A stretch of 64,000 nt of DNA from CALXQW01 sp031553045 (GCA_031553045.1 JAVBLZ010000013.1:1-64000); one strand, 5' to 3'. Counted from the stretch's first letter, positions 44,186-54,165 are shown. Made by a program: numbers and translations. Notes: generated by a model from the sequence alone, not told the origin.

Positions 44186-45487
44186 TTAGTTGAGAGGCTC
44201 TCCCTCGACTCTGTCTCGCACGGTCTGACTTTCTGCGCACTGCCAGACTTTCACATAGTCTATCACCATTGCTTTTCCGTCAGTTTCATCGCTGACATTT
44301 CCTGCGCCGTAAGTGATTGCCAAGCTCAGCCAAATTGGAGACTCCCAATGGGCTATATCGTTTTCTCTCCTATGGATTTCTTTGCCGTCAAAATAATAGA
44401 CCAAGAAATTTTCATCCCAAAGAAGCGCATAGGTATGGAAATCTTCCGAGAGATTTGTTTCAACTTTTCTGTCATCTATTTTGCTGGCAAACTCCACCCA
44501 TTTTTTACCGTCAAAATATTCCATTTTATAAGTGTGGATATAATTTCTGTGTCTGCCGTCGGGCGCAAGCCAACCCGTCAGGAGTTGCACGCAACCTATT
44601 TCTTTTTCACCGCCCAAATCAAGCTCGATAAATTTTTCTTCTTGCGTAGGATCTACTATCCAGCCTGTTGAAATGTTGCCGTCTATTGCACTTTTAACGA
44701 CTCTGTCAGGATGTTTTGGATGCACGCCCGAAGAATTTATTATTGCAGAACCCTTGATAAAATTTTGAATCTTAGCAAATTCTTTAGGCATAGTTTTTTC
44801 CAAAATTGAAGGATATTTTCCGTCTGCACTTTTGGGGAACGCCCTGATTTCTTTGATGTGAAACATGCCCGCTTCTTTTGTGGATATGCGCAATTTGCTT
44901 GTTACAATAGGCGTATCTAAGCGCACTTCATTATCAGGGCTTCCGTTGTCCGGCGTGAGGCATACGGTCTTGCCCCAAGCATTGTGCCGCCATATCCCAT
45001 GTTCGTTTTTCCATCTATCAGAGTGGTTGTGCAAATTCATATTGATTTCATCGGGATAATGCCCTTCATTCACGTCTATTTCAAAGCGTTTTTTATCCTT
45101 TGGCAGCTTTTGCCAGGCTTGTGTCATAAGCCAGAAAGAATTGTTTGTGCCGCCTGCGCTTGCATATTTGTAGCGACACTCATAGTAGCCGTACTTAAAA
45201 AGTTTCTTTGTCCAGATGTTGCCCGACGTCCAATCTTGACCGCCTTTTTTTTCTTTCCTGCCTATGAGTTTTAAGACGCCGTCTTCCACCACGGAATTTT
45301 CACGCCAACGACTGCTCATGATGTGCCCGCTTGGACCGTTTTGAGAAATCCATTCTTTGTCGAGTTGTGCATTCGGATAATCGAAATTATCTTCAAAAAC
45401 CAGCTTCCAGTTTTTCCCGCTAGGAGGCTCGGCAAACATGGCGTTTGAAAATGCGCAGAATAAAATTAAGGTAATCAATTTTTGCAT
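44186..45487 (-). CDS. GH16-type glycanase with inserted F5/8C domain (copy 1)
   Basis: 433 residues from the ATG at 45487 (the frame extends to a TTG at 45496). Signal peptide MQKLITLILFCAFSNAMFA. Catalytic FEIDVNEG with E136, D138, E141. The inserted domain carries FIELDLGGEKEIGCVQLLTGW, and the closing GH16 half has FHTYALLWDENFLVYYFDG. It is the most diverged of the four at its C-terminus (VWQCAESQTVRD). Preceded 37 bp upstream by the GH106-like gene. Confidence 0.88.
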   Translation of the reverse strand: MQKLITLILFCAFSNAMFAEPPSGKNWKLVFEDNFDYPNAQLDKEWISQNGPSGHIMSSRWRENSVVEDGVLKLIGRKEKKGGQDWTSGNIWTKKLFKYGYYECRYKYASAGGTNNSFWLMTQAWQKLPKDKKRFEIDVNEGHYPDEINMNLHNHSDRWKNEHGIWRHNAWGKTVCLTPDNGSPDNEVRLDTPIVTSKLRISTKEAGMFHIKEIRAFPKSADGKYPSILEKTMPKEFAKIQNFIKGSAIINSSGVHPKHPDRVVKSAIDGNISTGWIVDPTQEEKFIELDLGGEKEIGCVQLLTGWLAPDGRHRNYIHTYKMEYFDGKKWVEFASKIDDRKVETNLSEDFHTYALLWDENFLVYYFDGKEIHRRENDIAHWESPIWLSLAITYGAGNVSDETDGKAMVIDYVKVWQCAESQTVRDRVEGEPLN

Positions 45488-45524
45488 AAATTCCAATCTA
45501 GAGTCTTTTAATTTTTCTTACAAG

Positions 45525-47744
45525 CTACTTTTCTCTTACAAATACGCCTTTAAATGCGCCCAATGTTATCTTTATTGAGGCAAATTCTTTTGAATTAAGA
45601 TACGGCACGACCACAACATTTGCGTCAGAAACTTCACCCGTATGCGGATTTAGAATTTCAAAATCCACACCCGATTTAAAGAGTATGTCCGCCTTGATTT
45701 CCGTAGCTGAAGTGTTCGCAAAAAAATAGAGATTTTTTGATCCCAAAATTTTATGGGCAAACTTAAGTTTTTCAGAAGATGAATATTCCAAAAATTCAAT
45801 ATCCGTGCGCTTTGGCAAATATTTTGAAAGCAATTTATGATAGTCCTTATTTTCCGCATAGCGCAAAAAAATCGCCTTGCCATCGCCCTTGGCGGCGACA
45901 ACGGGGGCGTTTGATTCTTTCACATTTTCATAAATTTCTTTGCCGAAAATTTTTCTGATAAGGTTTTTAACATTATCATCTTTCCCAAACTCAGCGCTTT
46001 TTTCGGGCAATATATTGTCGAAAATAACAGTGCCGCCAGCCTCGTAAAATGCGCAGATTTTTTCCAAATTGACTATGGAAATTGTGTGCATGGAAGGTAT
46101 GATTATTGCCGCAAAATCGTTAAACTGCGTGCGGTTTTTCAGCTTGAGAATCTTGCCTTCCAACTCACAAGAGGAATCTAAAACCTCAGGATGCAAGAAT
46201 ACAAAATCCCGCATGAGCTCATTTGAAATAGCCTTGGAAATTTCTACATAAGAAGACCTTTCAAGCTTCACACCGCCCTCATAAAAAGTGAGTTCTCCGC
46301 CGAATTTATGCTCGGCTTGCATTGAAGATATGGGGTATAATACCGCAATGTCCGCAACAGTTCTTGCGTCATTTTGCATCATAAGCTGCATTCTAGAAAT
46401 GAATTTGTTGAAGTTTGGCAGCTCATCTTTATAAAGAGGATTGCGCCAAGAGAGCTCCGGCGGGAAGCGCACATTATTAACGTCGTACCAGACGGCGTGC
46501 GGAATAAAGACATTTATGCCCTTAACAAATTGGTCTAAAGCCACAGAATAAATTTCATCCCAACTGATATTGCCCATTGCGCCGTAAGTTTCAGACATCA
46601 CAAGACTTTTATCCCAGTTGAGCGCAGCAGAAGAAATAACTTTATAATAATCTTCGGCGGGCCTGTTGCCGCCTATTTTATCCACGCCCGCTATGTCTTG
46701 ATATTTAAAGCATTTCATGAGGTCTCCGGAAGTTCCGACGGGGTTTTCACGCTCCTCATTATCTTGATGCCCCGTCGCCTTTATGCCGTGTTTGCTTGCC
46801 CATTCTGAAACTATCTTCGGATACGCCTCGGCGTATAAATCGCTCCTGAAAGAGAACATTGCGTTGCGTGCGGCGGCGGTAGATTCGCCTATGTCATACC
46901 ACAAAGCGGGATACAAAAGATTTGGGCTGTATCCAAATTTCTCTTTAAATTCATCGTCAAAAGTATCCGTCCAAGAACGCCCCAAAGCCCTGTAAAGAGT
47001 GGGCTCATCAAAAAAAGTGCTTTCTATTACAGAACCAAAATATTCCCCAAAACGCTTATAATATTCGTCATGAATCATCCTGACAAATGCACGGGCGGCG
47101 TCTTTGCTAAGATAGTCCATAATATTTTCCCCTGCATCAATGCAGACAAATTCCATAACAAGCCAATCGCCCTCGGGCGCATCCCAAACTATGGCGTCTG
47201 CGATAATTGTCGGCGTTAAATCTATCAATTTTTTTGTAGATTTTTCCATTGCAACCAACGCCATTCGCTGCGGAGTTGTGGACAAATTTTGCTCAAAACG
47301 TTTCTTGCCCAAAGCCTCATACTCAATCTTATCTAAACGCTTTATTGTTAGCCTAGGAAATGCGTTTTTAAATCTGGTTACACCGTCCGCATTTTTTGTG
47401 CCCGCCCCGCCGCTCGGGAAGCCGTACTCGTCATACAAAGAAATTTTCATGCCCAAACTTTTTGCTTTTTTTAAGGCAACTTCATATATTTTGAAATAGT
47501 CCTCACTCAAATATTCAGGCTTAAAATTTTTACCAAAAGGCAGTATCGCAAAGCCGCCGTAAAAGTCTTTATTGCGCATCATCTCTATTTGCACTTCAAG
47601 CTCTTGGGCTTCTACTAGAGCGTTATTCCAAAACCACAAGGGTATGGGTCTAAAATTTTGCGGCGGCTCTTTAAAAGTTCTTGAGTCTTGCGCACAAAGC
47701 AAAAGGCTGATTGCACAAAAACAAGTGAATATAAATTTTTTCAT
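45525..47744 (-). CDS. GH106-like glycoside hydrolase (alpha-L-rhamnosidase type)
   Basis: 739 residues with signal peptide MKKFIFTCFCAISLLLCA. The N-terminal TIM-barrel region has the GH106/rhamnosidase-like pattern PIPLWFWNNALVEAQELEVQ, YGGFAILPFG, YLSEDYF, LGMKISLYDEYGFPSGGAG. Downstream are FFDEPTLYRALG and KATGHQDNEERENP with acidic residues. A C-terminal beta part ends the protein (GVDFEILNPHTGEV). It is shorter than many GH106 members, so the family call is moderate. First gene of the six-gene operon; it would trim side chains before the GH16 enzymes act. Confidence 0.75.
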   Translation of the reverse strand: MKKFIFTCFCAISLLLCAQDSRTFKEPPQNFRPIPLWFWNNALVEAQELEVQIEMMRNKDFYGGFAILPFGKNFKPEYLSEDYFKIYEVALKKAKSLGMKISLYDEYGFPSGGAGTKNADGVTRFKNAFPRLTIKRLDKIEYEALGKKRFEQNLSTTPQRMALVAMEKSTKKLIDLTPTIIADAIVWDAPEGDWLVMEFVCIDAGENIMDYLSKDAARAFVRMIHDEYYKRFGEYFGSVIESTFFDEPTLYRALGRSWTDTFDDEFKEKFGYSPNLLYPALWYDIGESTAAARNAMFSFRSDLYAEAYPKIVSEWASKHGIKATGHQDNEERENPVGTSGDLMKCFKYQDIAGVDKIGGNRPAEDYYKVISSAALNWDKSLVMSETYGAMGNISWDEIYSVALDQFVKGINVFIPHAVWYDVNNVRFPPELSWRNPLYKDELPNFNKFISRMQLMMQNDARTVADIAVLYPISSMQAEHKFGGELTFYEGGVKLERSSYVEISKAISNELMRDFVFLHPEVLDSSCELEGKILKLKNRTQFNDFAAIIIPSMHTISIVNLEKICAFYEAGGTVIFDNILPEKSAEFGKDDNVKNLIRKIFGKEIYENVKESNAPVVAAKGDGKAIFLRYAENKDYHKLLSKYLPKRTDIEFLEYSSSEKLKFAHKILGSKNLYFFANTSATEIKADILFKSGVDFEILNPHTGEVSDANVVVVPYLNSKEFASIKITLGAFKGVFVREK

Positions 47745-47843
47745 CCATATATATTAGTATATTTTTCCGCAATATTCACGTTTTTTTTGTCATAAAAATA
47801 TTGCAAATTCCAAACTTGGGGCTAGCTTCAACTTTTAAATTTT

Positions 47844-47926
47844 GCTCAGGTGGTGGAATTGGTAGACACGCATGATTCAGGTTCATGTGCCTTTTAGGTT
47901 TGTGGGTTCGAGTCCCATCCTGAGTA
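47844..47926 (+). tRNA. tRNA-Leu (anticodon CAG)
   Basis: 83-nt class II tRNA. Acceptor stem GCTCAGG/CCTGAGT (one G-U pair), D-arm GGTGGAATTGGTAGACACG, anticodon stem CATGA/TCATG with loop TTCAGGT, long variable arm, T-arm GGGTTCGAGTCCC. CCA is not encoded. A hairpin AGTTTTATT/AATAAAACT (47941-47961) follows. Confidence 0.96.
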
Positions 47927-48002
47927 CGATTTATCGCCGAAGTTTTATTCACAATAAAACTCAATCGGTGGAAAAGTTTTTAAAGCCCCAATAGTTATAA
48001 AA

Positions 48003-49310
48003 ATGATTTTGCTTAAAAAGTTTTTCAAGCGCTACACCCACAGCAAGTGGTTGGCATTTGCAATTTTGGCGGTACTGTATATGATATTTGTTTCTTTACA
48101 GTGCCTTTATTCTGAGTCTCCACGCCTTTTTAGCACACGCACAGGCTGGGGGCTCTTTCTTACTTCTTTTTCATTCTTAAACTTTTTGCTCACCTATATC
48201 TCTCTTGCCGGATTGATTTTTGTTTTCATATTCAGTCTGGCAAAGTCTCGCAAAATGATTGCTATTTGTACCGGGCTTGGGGTTTTGATTTTTTCAATCT
48301 GCCTTGTATTAAACGTATTTTTCCTGACTAGGATTACAATTTTTGACATACTTTCAAGTACGGAGGCAAATTACCATGTTCCGCCAAATATGGTTTTGGA
48401 AAACCCCAAAACAAAAGAAAATGTTTCTGAATTTATTTTTTTGAAGGAAGACCCTCTCACAAATGCACTCTTGAAAGCCTGCGGGAATGAGAATGCGCCC
48501 ACTTCTGAAGCAAGTTCAAATATGCCCGCTTTGGAAAAGCTACAGAAAGAGAATCCAGATCTCTTGAAACGTTATTTTGCAAGCAATCCTTATTGGAATA
48601 CGTATGACACCAGAACCAGAAGCCAAACATATTGCGTTGCCGAACGCAGATTTGTTGAAACTTATCTGACGTCAATTTTGCACTGCAAAAATAATGAAAC
48701 CGCAACCCTACGCACCTTTGTTGGATGGAACAACAAATCCAGAAATAGGGTGCGCAACTATAATCAGACAATTATGCGCTATGAAAAGTACTACACACAA
48801 ACACAGGTGGTCTGCGGAGATTTGAATATAGAAATTGACGAGGAACAAAAAACACCCTCAACCCCTCTTACAAAAGTGGCGCTTGATTTTTTCAACAAAG
48901 AATTTGAAAATCTTTTAAGCGTTAAAAATGAGGAAGACCTTATCAAAGCCCTCCCCAAAGACGCCGTGCAAAACGGCAAGCCCTACTTTTTTGTTGAGAA
49001 AGAAGATGACAGAAACTTTTACCATATTATGTCTTGGGTGAACCCCGGTGAAGCTGGCAAAATCTACGCAAAAGCCATTGAAATAAACAGCAATAAAGAG
49101 TTACCCAGAAGCGCCATCAGCGAAGTTAGAGAATATGTGGGCTACTCAAAAAATCCTGAAAATTTGTTTTTCTCAGATTTGCTTATCTCAATTTGCGAGG
49201 GTCAAAACGGACAATTTTTTGGGGTTCGTTTTGAGATTTGGTTTAGACCTGAGTCCGGCGCAGCAGACAGAAAACTCTTAGAGGCAAACTACAAAGTTGA
49301 AGGAGACTAG
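48003..49310 (+). CDS. Unknown membrane-anchored protein
   Basis: 435 residues, family not recognised. Three hydrophobic helices at ~17-35, ~50-78 and ~85-110 anchor it. The remaining ~320 residues are soluble and probably outside the cytoplasm, with NPYWNTYDTRTRSQTYC, a mixed alpha/beta middle and VGYSKNPENLFFSDLLISICEG near the end. No catalytic or nucleotide-binding motif is visible. Solitary gene between tRNA-Leu and a terminator. Confidence 0.8.
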   Translation: MILLKKFFKRYTHSKWLAFAILAVLYMIFVSLQCLYSESPRLFSTRTGWGLFLTSFSFLNFLLTYISLAGLIFVFIFSLAKSRKMIAICTGLGVLIFSICLVLNVFFLTRITIFDILSSTEANYHVPPNMVLENPKTKENVSEFIFLKEDPLTNALLKACGNENAPTSEASSNMPALEKLQKENPDLLKRYFASNPYWNTYDTRTRSQTYCVAERRFVETYLTSILHCKNNETATLRTFVGWNNKSRNRVRNYNQTIMRYEKYYTQTQVVCGDLNIEIDEEQKTPSTPLTKVALDFFNKEFENLLSVKNEEDLIKALPKDAVQNGKPYFFVEKEDDRNFYHIMSWVNPGEAGKIYAKAIEINSNKELPRSAISEVREYVGYSKNPENLFFSDLLISICEGQNGQFFGVRFEIWFRPESGAADRKLLEANYKVEGD

Positions 49311-49344
49311 ACCAAACAGGTTGTACGCAAAAAAAAAGCGCATA

Positions 49345-49381
49345 AAAAAAGCCCGAAAGAAAAATTCTCTTGGGCTTTTTT
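49345..49381. terminator. Bidirectional terminator
   Basis: AAAAAAGCCC/GGGCTTTTTT (49345-49354/49372-49381) with a 17-nt loop, between convergent genes (membrane protein and glnB). Confidence 0.9.
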
Positions 49382-49400
49382 GCATTTAAGATTTTAATTA

Positions 49401-49739
49401 TTACAAGGCATACTCTCCACGTTCATTTGTGCGTATGCGTATGGCTTCTTCCACATTTATTATAAATATTTTGCCGTCGCCTATTTTACCAGTATAGGCA
49501 GCCTTGGCGACAACTTCAACCGCCTTGTTTATCAGGTCGTCTGTAACGCAAACTTCCAAAACTATTTTCGGCAAAAGCTCCACCGTATATTCGCTGCCCC
49601 TGTAAATTTCTGAATGGCCTTTCTGACGCCCAAAGCCTTTGACTTCTGTAACAGTCATGCCCTCGATGCCGATTTCGGCAAGCGCCTCTTTTACTTCCTC
49701 AAGCTTGAAGGGCTTGATTATTGCTTTAATAAGTTTCAT
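49401..49739 (-). CDS. glnB: Nitrogen regulatory protein PII
   Basis: 112 residues. Trimeric sensor of 2-oxoglutarate, ATP and glutamine status. The T-loop GRQKGHSEIYRGSEYTVELLPK contains the uridylylation Tyr at Y51. The C-terminal signature GDGKIFIINVEEAIRIRT is intact. No amtB or glnA gene is next to it, so it is called glnB rather than glnK, with some uncertainty. Divergent from queG. Confidence 0.96.
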   Translation of the reverse strand: MKLIKAIIKPFKLEEVKEALAEIGIEGMTVTEVKGFGRQKGHSEIYRGSEYTVELLPKIVLEVCVTDDLINKAVEVVAKAAYTGKIGDGKIFIINVEEAIRIRTNERGEYAL

Positions 49740-49800
49740 TCAAATAATTCTTTTCGTTTGCAAACGAGTTGCAAGTTTTTATTTTTGTCAGCTTATAAAA

Positions 49801-50652
49801 ATGAATTTTGAAGATATAAAAGCTTGCATAAAAGACAAAGCAGAAACGCTCGGTTTTGACGCCTTAGCTTGCACATCTTTGGACCCTTTTGATTCTGAAA
49901 AATTCCGTTCTTGGCTTGAGCTTGGCTTTGCCGACCGCATGACATTTTTGGAGAAAAATTTGGAAAAACGCCTAAACCCCGCACTGCTCCTTGAGGGGGC
50001 TAAAACCGCAGTAGTTGTGTGCGCAAATTTTTTCAGGAACTCTGTAGAGGAGCGCATAGCTCTCTACGCCCAAGGCTTAGATTATCATGAAGTGATAAAA
50101 AATAAGCTCAAAGAGCTTTCCGCAATTTTAGAAACTTTTGGCGGTAGGCAAAAAATTTGTGTCGATACCGCCCCCATTGCAGAGAAACTTTTGGCGGCGC
50201 GCGCAGGGCTGGGCGCAATAGGCAAGAACACCCTGCTCATACGCAAAAATAACGGTGCGTGGAGTTTCTTGGGCGTAATGCTCACTACGCTTGAACTTCC
50301 TCTTGATTTTGCCGACAAAGCATCTTTACCGCACTGCGGCGCTTGCCGCAAATGTATAGACGCTTGCCCCACCGGCGCACTTACGCAAGACATGGGGCTA
50401 GACGCCAGAAAATGTATTTCAAACCTTAGTATAGAACGTAAAAGAGATTCTTTGAGCGATGCTGAAAAACGACTCCTTGGCGCACAGCTTTTTGGCTGCG
50501 ACAAATGTTTAAGCGCTTGCCCCTTTGGTAAAAATGCCAATTCCGCAATAATGCCTGAATTTTCCACAACAATAACACTTCCGCCCGACGCCACTTGGGA
50601 GAGCCTGCAAAGCGTCTCAAAATCTACCCCAATAGAACGTTGCTTGCGTTAA
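49801..50652 (+). CDS. queG: Epoxyqueuosine reductase QueG
   Basis: 283 residues. Cobalamin- and Fe-S-dependent last step of queuosine synthesis in tRNA. Two 4Fe-4S clusters: C179 in CGACRKCIDACPTGAL, and C233 in CDKCLSACPFGKNA. Earlier motifs RAGLGAIGKNTLLI and KICVDTAPIAEK are typical. The ATG at 49801 is used because the longer frame runs back over glnB. It lacks the C-terminal HEAT-like extension of longer QueG proteins. Confidence 0.95.
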   Translation: MNFEDIKACIKDKAETLGFDALACTSLDPFDSEKFRSWLELGFADRMTFLEKNLEKRLNPALLLEGAKTAVVVCANFFRNSVEERIALYAQGLDYHEVIKNKLKELSAILETFGGRQKICVDTAPIAEKLLAARAGLGAIGKNTLLIRKNNGAWSFLGVMLTTLELPLDFADKASLPHCGACRKCIDACPTGALTQDMGLDARKCISNLSIERKRDSLSDAEKRLLGAQLFGCDKCLSACPFGKNANSAIMPEFSTTITLPPDATWESLQSVSKSTPIERCLR

Positions 50653-50684
50653 AATAGTTAAAGCGTTATTCTTTCAGAAAAAAA

Positions 50685-50717
50685 AAGACTCATTAAAGCA
50701 ATCGCTTAATGAGTCTT
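50685..50717. terminator. Bidirectional terminator after queG
   Basis: 12-bp stem AAGACTCATTAA/TTAATGAGTCTT (extended by GC/GC with one bulged base), between the convergent queG and PEP-CTERM genes; A-run before and T-rich after. Confidence 0.85.
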
Positions 50718-50745
50718 AAAATTTTAGAGCAATTTATTTACAGAA

Positions 50746-53700
50746 CTATTTGTTCTTCCTGCGGCGCAAGGCAACCGTAATCAGCGCAAATACCGCAAAA
50801 ATTGCCGCATAGTGCGAGGCTTCAGGTATGAGCGTGAAAGATGCAAATACACTGCCGTTTCTTATGTCGAAAGACGCTTTGTATAAGCCGCCCACAACAT
50901 CGGCGTCAAAGTCGCTCTTAGTAAAGCCGAAAGTGCCGTCAGCATGTATGATTTCATACTCTATATCAGAATCAAAGCCTTCACCCAATGTAAATTCAAA
51001 GGTGTAGAGCCCTGCGCTATCGGAAAGGCTCTTTGTGAAGTCTCCTGAAATATTAATCATGTCATTGCCCACAGATGTTACATCCACGGCTATTACGCCA
51101 AGGTTGCTCCAAGTTAAAGCACTTGTTTTAATAACGCCAACTTCAGACGCCGATACTGCGCCAAATTTGCCGCCAGATACAGCCACGCCGCCGGAAAGCC
51201 CCGTACCCGTTGAAGCATTTACATAAAGGTCCCCAGCCTTGACTTCAACCAAACCTCTGACTGAAACATCACCCCTCAGATATTGTTTGCCAGCACCTTC
51301 TTTGGTAATTGAAACCACAGACTGAGTTATAGAAAAAGAACCGTCCGTATCTACAATAGTGCCTGCGTAATTATAAGTGGAAGTCCCCTTAAAATTTAGG
51401 GAAACATTGTCCGTACCTTGATTGCCCGAAGTGCCTATTGTGGTCAGAGTCGCCGCATTTGAACCCGTACTTGTAAGGCCCGCAGTGCTAATAACCACAT
51501 TTGAGCCCGTAGTCATAGATTCATTCAAAACCAATCTTGATGCAGAATTTGTGGCATTTGCATTGATTACGCCCGTAACATTCAAGTTATTTACAGACAA
51601 AACGCCTGCTGTTGAAGATACGTCTATACCGCCCGTAACGGTCATAATTTTTGTGGCGCTTCTCAAAGATATCCCCGTACGAGCCGTTGCGTGCGCACCC
51701 TGCAAGTTAATGTCGCCTATGGTTGTAGTGCCAGTGAAATTCATCATAGCACCCCCTGTTTGGTTTGAGGTATTCAGCGTTGTAATATCGACAGTGCCGT
51801 CAACTGTGGAATAAACTGTCATAACACCCCTGTTAAGGGTTAATGTGCCCACATTTAGATAGGATAATCTCTCATCCTCCAAGGTGTCATCCCCCATTTT
51901 AATTGTAGCCGTACCCGATTTTGTAAAAGTATCTATTGTAAGTTTAGATTTATATGCCTTAAAAACACCCGTTTCAGAAGCAGTATAATTGAGAGTTTCT
52001 ATGTGAGTATCAGCATAAGTATTAAGCCTTACGACAGAATTTCCCGTCGCGGTAAGGTTCTTAATATTTATAGTGTTTTTGCCTTCTTCTTTGGTTGTGT
52101 AAAGCGTTACAGACCTGTCTAAAGCATTTGTAGAGTCATAATTTAAGTTATCTATTTTTATTGCAGAAAACCTGCGGTCGTCCGTTCCTATTCCAAGAGT
52201 TGAAGCGCCGCCAACATTCACATTTGTAGCTTCAAATTTTGGGGCATTATATGCCGTAAAAGTTACTTGGTTACTTTTTGTAGTACCGTCTTTATAGCCG
52301 CTTTCAACGTTTATTGTACCAACCTTAATATCGCTATATGCATAAATAGAACCCACACTTCTTTCTAGGGGGTTACTTTCAGCATCCAAAACTGTTGATG
52401 CGGTGATTGTGCCTATTTTCACGGAAGGGTCTTGACCCTCAGCAGCCGCATTAGCGCCAAACCTCATTAAATTTGTACCTGAACCAACGAACTTTATAGA
52501 TGTAACATCTATGCTATTCAAATTGAATTTACCTGAGTCATAAGAATCATTCACATAGGCGTTGAAAACTGCGTTACCCTTGTTCGACATTGAAGACAAG
52601 ACTATGTTATCCACAGTCAAAGTCCTACTTAAAGCCCTGTTTTCCGTAATAGTTTTGTAAGCTGAAACGGCAAACGTAACATTATCCGTACCACTTGGGG
52701 TTAAATTTAAAGTGCCTTTGATTGCATTTGTCTGAGCATAGAGAGTTACAAAACCACTTTCAATAAGATGATTTGAAGTTGCATTTTTACCAATAGTGAT
52801 GGAGTTTGCATGCCTTACAGCCGTATCAACACCCGTATTGCCAAATTCTACAGATTTGCCAGTAACCGTTGCTTTTTTTGAGAGAGTATCTACGGTGATT
52901 GTTTCGCCCAAAATGTTGGCTTCAGCGCCAAGTGTTAAGCTGCCAATGCTTACAGTCTTATAGAGCGTATAGTAATAAGTTGAATTGTAGTAGTAGCCAA
53001 GCCTGAAATTCGTAGAAGCTGAATTTATAGTTTCAAATTTCATTACCCCTGTGGCTGCGGTATCAGTTTTATCCATACCCCTGCCGATTTCAATAATTGC
53101 AGTACCTGTTTTAAAATTATCAACATCCATACTGTTTGTTATGAATCTAAAACGTTTTGAGCTATTATAGTCAAACGTGCCAGTTGAGCTAGGGTCAGAC
53201 TCTATTTTTTTAACATTAAAGCTTTTTACCACCCAATGCGCTTCGTCATTGACGTTATAAAAGAAATCGCTGGCGGTGAAGGAATCTAGAGATAATGCGT
53301 CTTTTGATTTGTGCTCAAACGTACCCACGTTAAACATATTTCTGAGGCTGGTTACGGTGCTGGTTGCCTCAAACTTTCCTACGGTGAAGCTTGTTGTTGT
53401 GCCAACACCTGTTGAGTCATCTTGTTTGCTTATGTTAAAAAGCTTGTCTCCGCCTGTAATTTTTATACTGCCAACTGTTGCCGTTGCGCCATCGCTTAAC
53501 CTGATTGCAGTTGAGCCCGCACTCTCAAGCTTGCCCTGAATATCTAAGGTGCCATTCACATCTGTATTTAAGCGCAAAGCACCCGTGGAAGCCACGTCAA
53601 CATTTCCTGAACCTTCTTTAAGCGCATCTTTTTTGATAGTTAAGCTTATGAGGCGTTGGTCGGAAGATGTCTGCCCCATATTTAGCGTGCCATTCAGAAC

Positions 53701-54165
53701 ATTTATTGCGTCTGCTGTAACACTCAATGAGATACCGGCAGTAGCGCCTCTGCGCAAATCTAAAGAAAATGCCGAAGAATTTTGAGTGATAGTGCCAACA
53801 GTCCAATTTCTGGCGCCTGCGCTTGTATAAAGAACCCAGCCCGTACTTGTGCCTGTTTGGAATTTTAACTTTGCGGTATTTGTACGCTCATTGGTTATAT
53901 TTCCCAAAATGGCATTTGTATTAAAATCTATAAGACTGTTGACTTGTCCATCAGCCGTACCGTAATTGGATAAATATATGTTTGCGCCGTCTGTCGGACC
54001 TAAGTCCGTAGTCCAATCCGTAGTGCCTTCAAAATCCGTAGCCCAAAACGACGCCGTCCTAAATTCTGCGGTAGTGCCCTTCCAATACCTGTCGTCTGCG
54101 GCAAAAATAGCACCATACGCACAAGCCGCAATAAGGGTTGAAATAATGATTTTTGAAAACTTCAT
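50746..54165 (-). CDS. Large PEP-CTERM beta-solenoid protein (autotransporter-passenger-like)
   Basis: 1139 residues. Signal peptide MKFSKIIISTLIAACAYGAIFA. The body is a long series of Ser/Thr/Asn/Val-rich strand repeats (GTLNMGQT, NVLNGTL, TVDNIVLSS types), as in right-handed beta-helix passenger domains. Near the C-terminus the pattern AGKQYLRGDVSVRGLVEVKAGDLYVNAS is followed by LEYEII-type strands, shared with the protein at the window end. The tail is IPEASHYAAIF, hydrophobic helix, LRRRKNK: a PEP-CTERM signal with A for P. There is no autotransporter barrel, so anchoring would depend on exosortase. Probably a surface adhesin or sheath protein. Confidence 0.88.
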   Translation of the reverse strand: MKFSKIIISTLIAACAYGAIFAADDRYWKGTTAEFRTASFWATDFEGTTDWTTDLGPTDGANIYLSNYGTADGQVNSLIDFNTNAILGNITNERTNTAKLKFQTGTSTGWVLYTSAGARNWTVGTITQNSSAFSLDLRRGATAGISLSVTADAINVLNGTLNMGQTSSDQRLISLTIKKDALKEGSGNVDVASTGALRLNTDVNGTLDIQGKLESAGSTAIRLSDGATATVGSIKITGGDKLFNISKQDDSTGVGTTTSFTVGKFEATSTVTSLRNMFNVGTFEHKSKDALSLDSFTASDFFYNVNDEAHWVVKSFNVKKIESDPSSTGTFDYNSSKRFRFITNSMDVDNFKTGTAIIEIGRGMDKTDTAATGVMKFETINSASTNFRLGYYYNSTYYYTLYKTVSIGSLTLGAEANILGETITVDTLSKKATVTGKSVEFGNTGVDTAVRHANSITIGKNATSNHLIESGFVTLYAQTNAIKGTLNLTPSGTDNVTFAVSAYKTITENRALSRTLTVDNIVLSSMSNKGNAVFNAYVNDSYDSGKFNLNSIDVTSIKFVGSGTNLMRFGANAAAEGQDPSVKIGTITASTVLDAESNPLERSVGSIYAYSDIKVGTINVESGYKDGTTKSNQVTFTAYNAPKFEATNVNVGGASTLGIGTDDRRFSAIKIDNLNYDSTNALDRSVTLYTTKEEGKNTINIKNLTATGNSVVRLNTYADTHIETLNYTASETGVFKAYKSKLTIDTFTKSGTATIKMGDDTLEDERLSYLNVGTLTLNRGVMTVYSTVDGTVDITTLNTSNQTGGAMMNFTGTTTIGDINLQGAHATARTGISLRSATKIMTVTGGIDVSSTAGVLSVNNLNVTGVINANATNSASRLVLNESMTTGSNVVISTAGLTSTGSNAATLTTIGTSGNQGTDNVSLNFKGTSTYNYAGTIVDTDGSFSITQSVVSITKEGAGKQYLRGDVSVRGLVEVKAGDLYVNASTGTGLSGGVAVSGGKFGAVSASEVGVIKTSALTWSNLGVIAVDVTSVGNDMINISGDFTKSLSDSAGLYTFEFTLGEGFDSDIEYEIIHADGTFGFTKSDFDADVVGGLYKASFDIRNGSVFASFTLIPEASHYAAIFAVFALITVALRRRKNK

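Noticed and set aside
47844..48003. Attachment site at the 3' end of tRNA-Leu
   Set aside because: No direct repeat of the tRNA end and no integrase gene were seen in the window.
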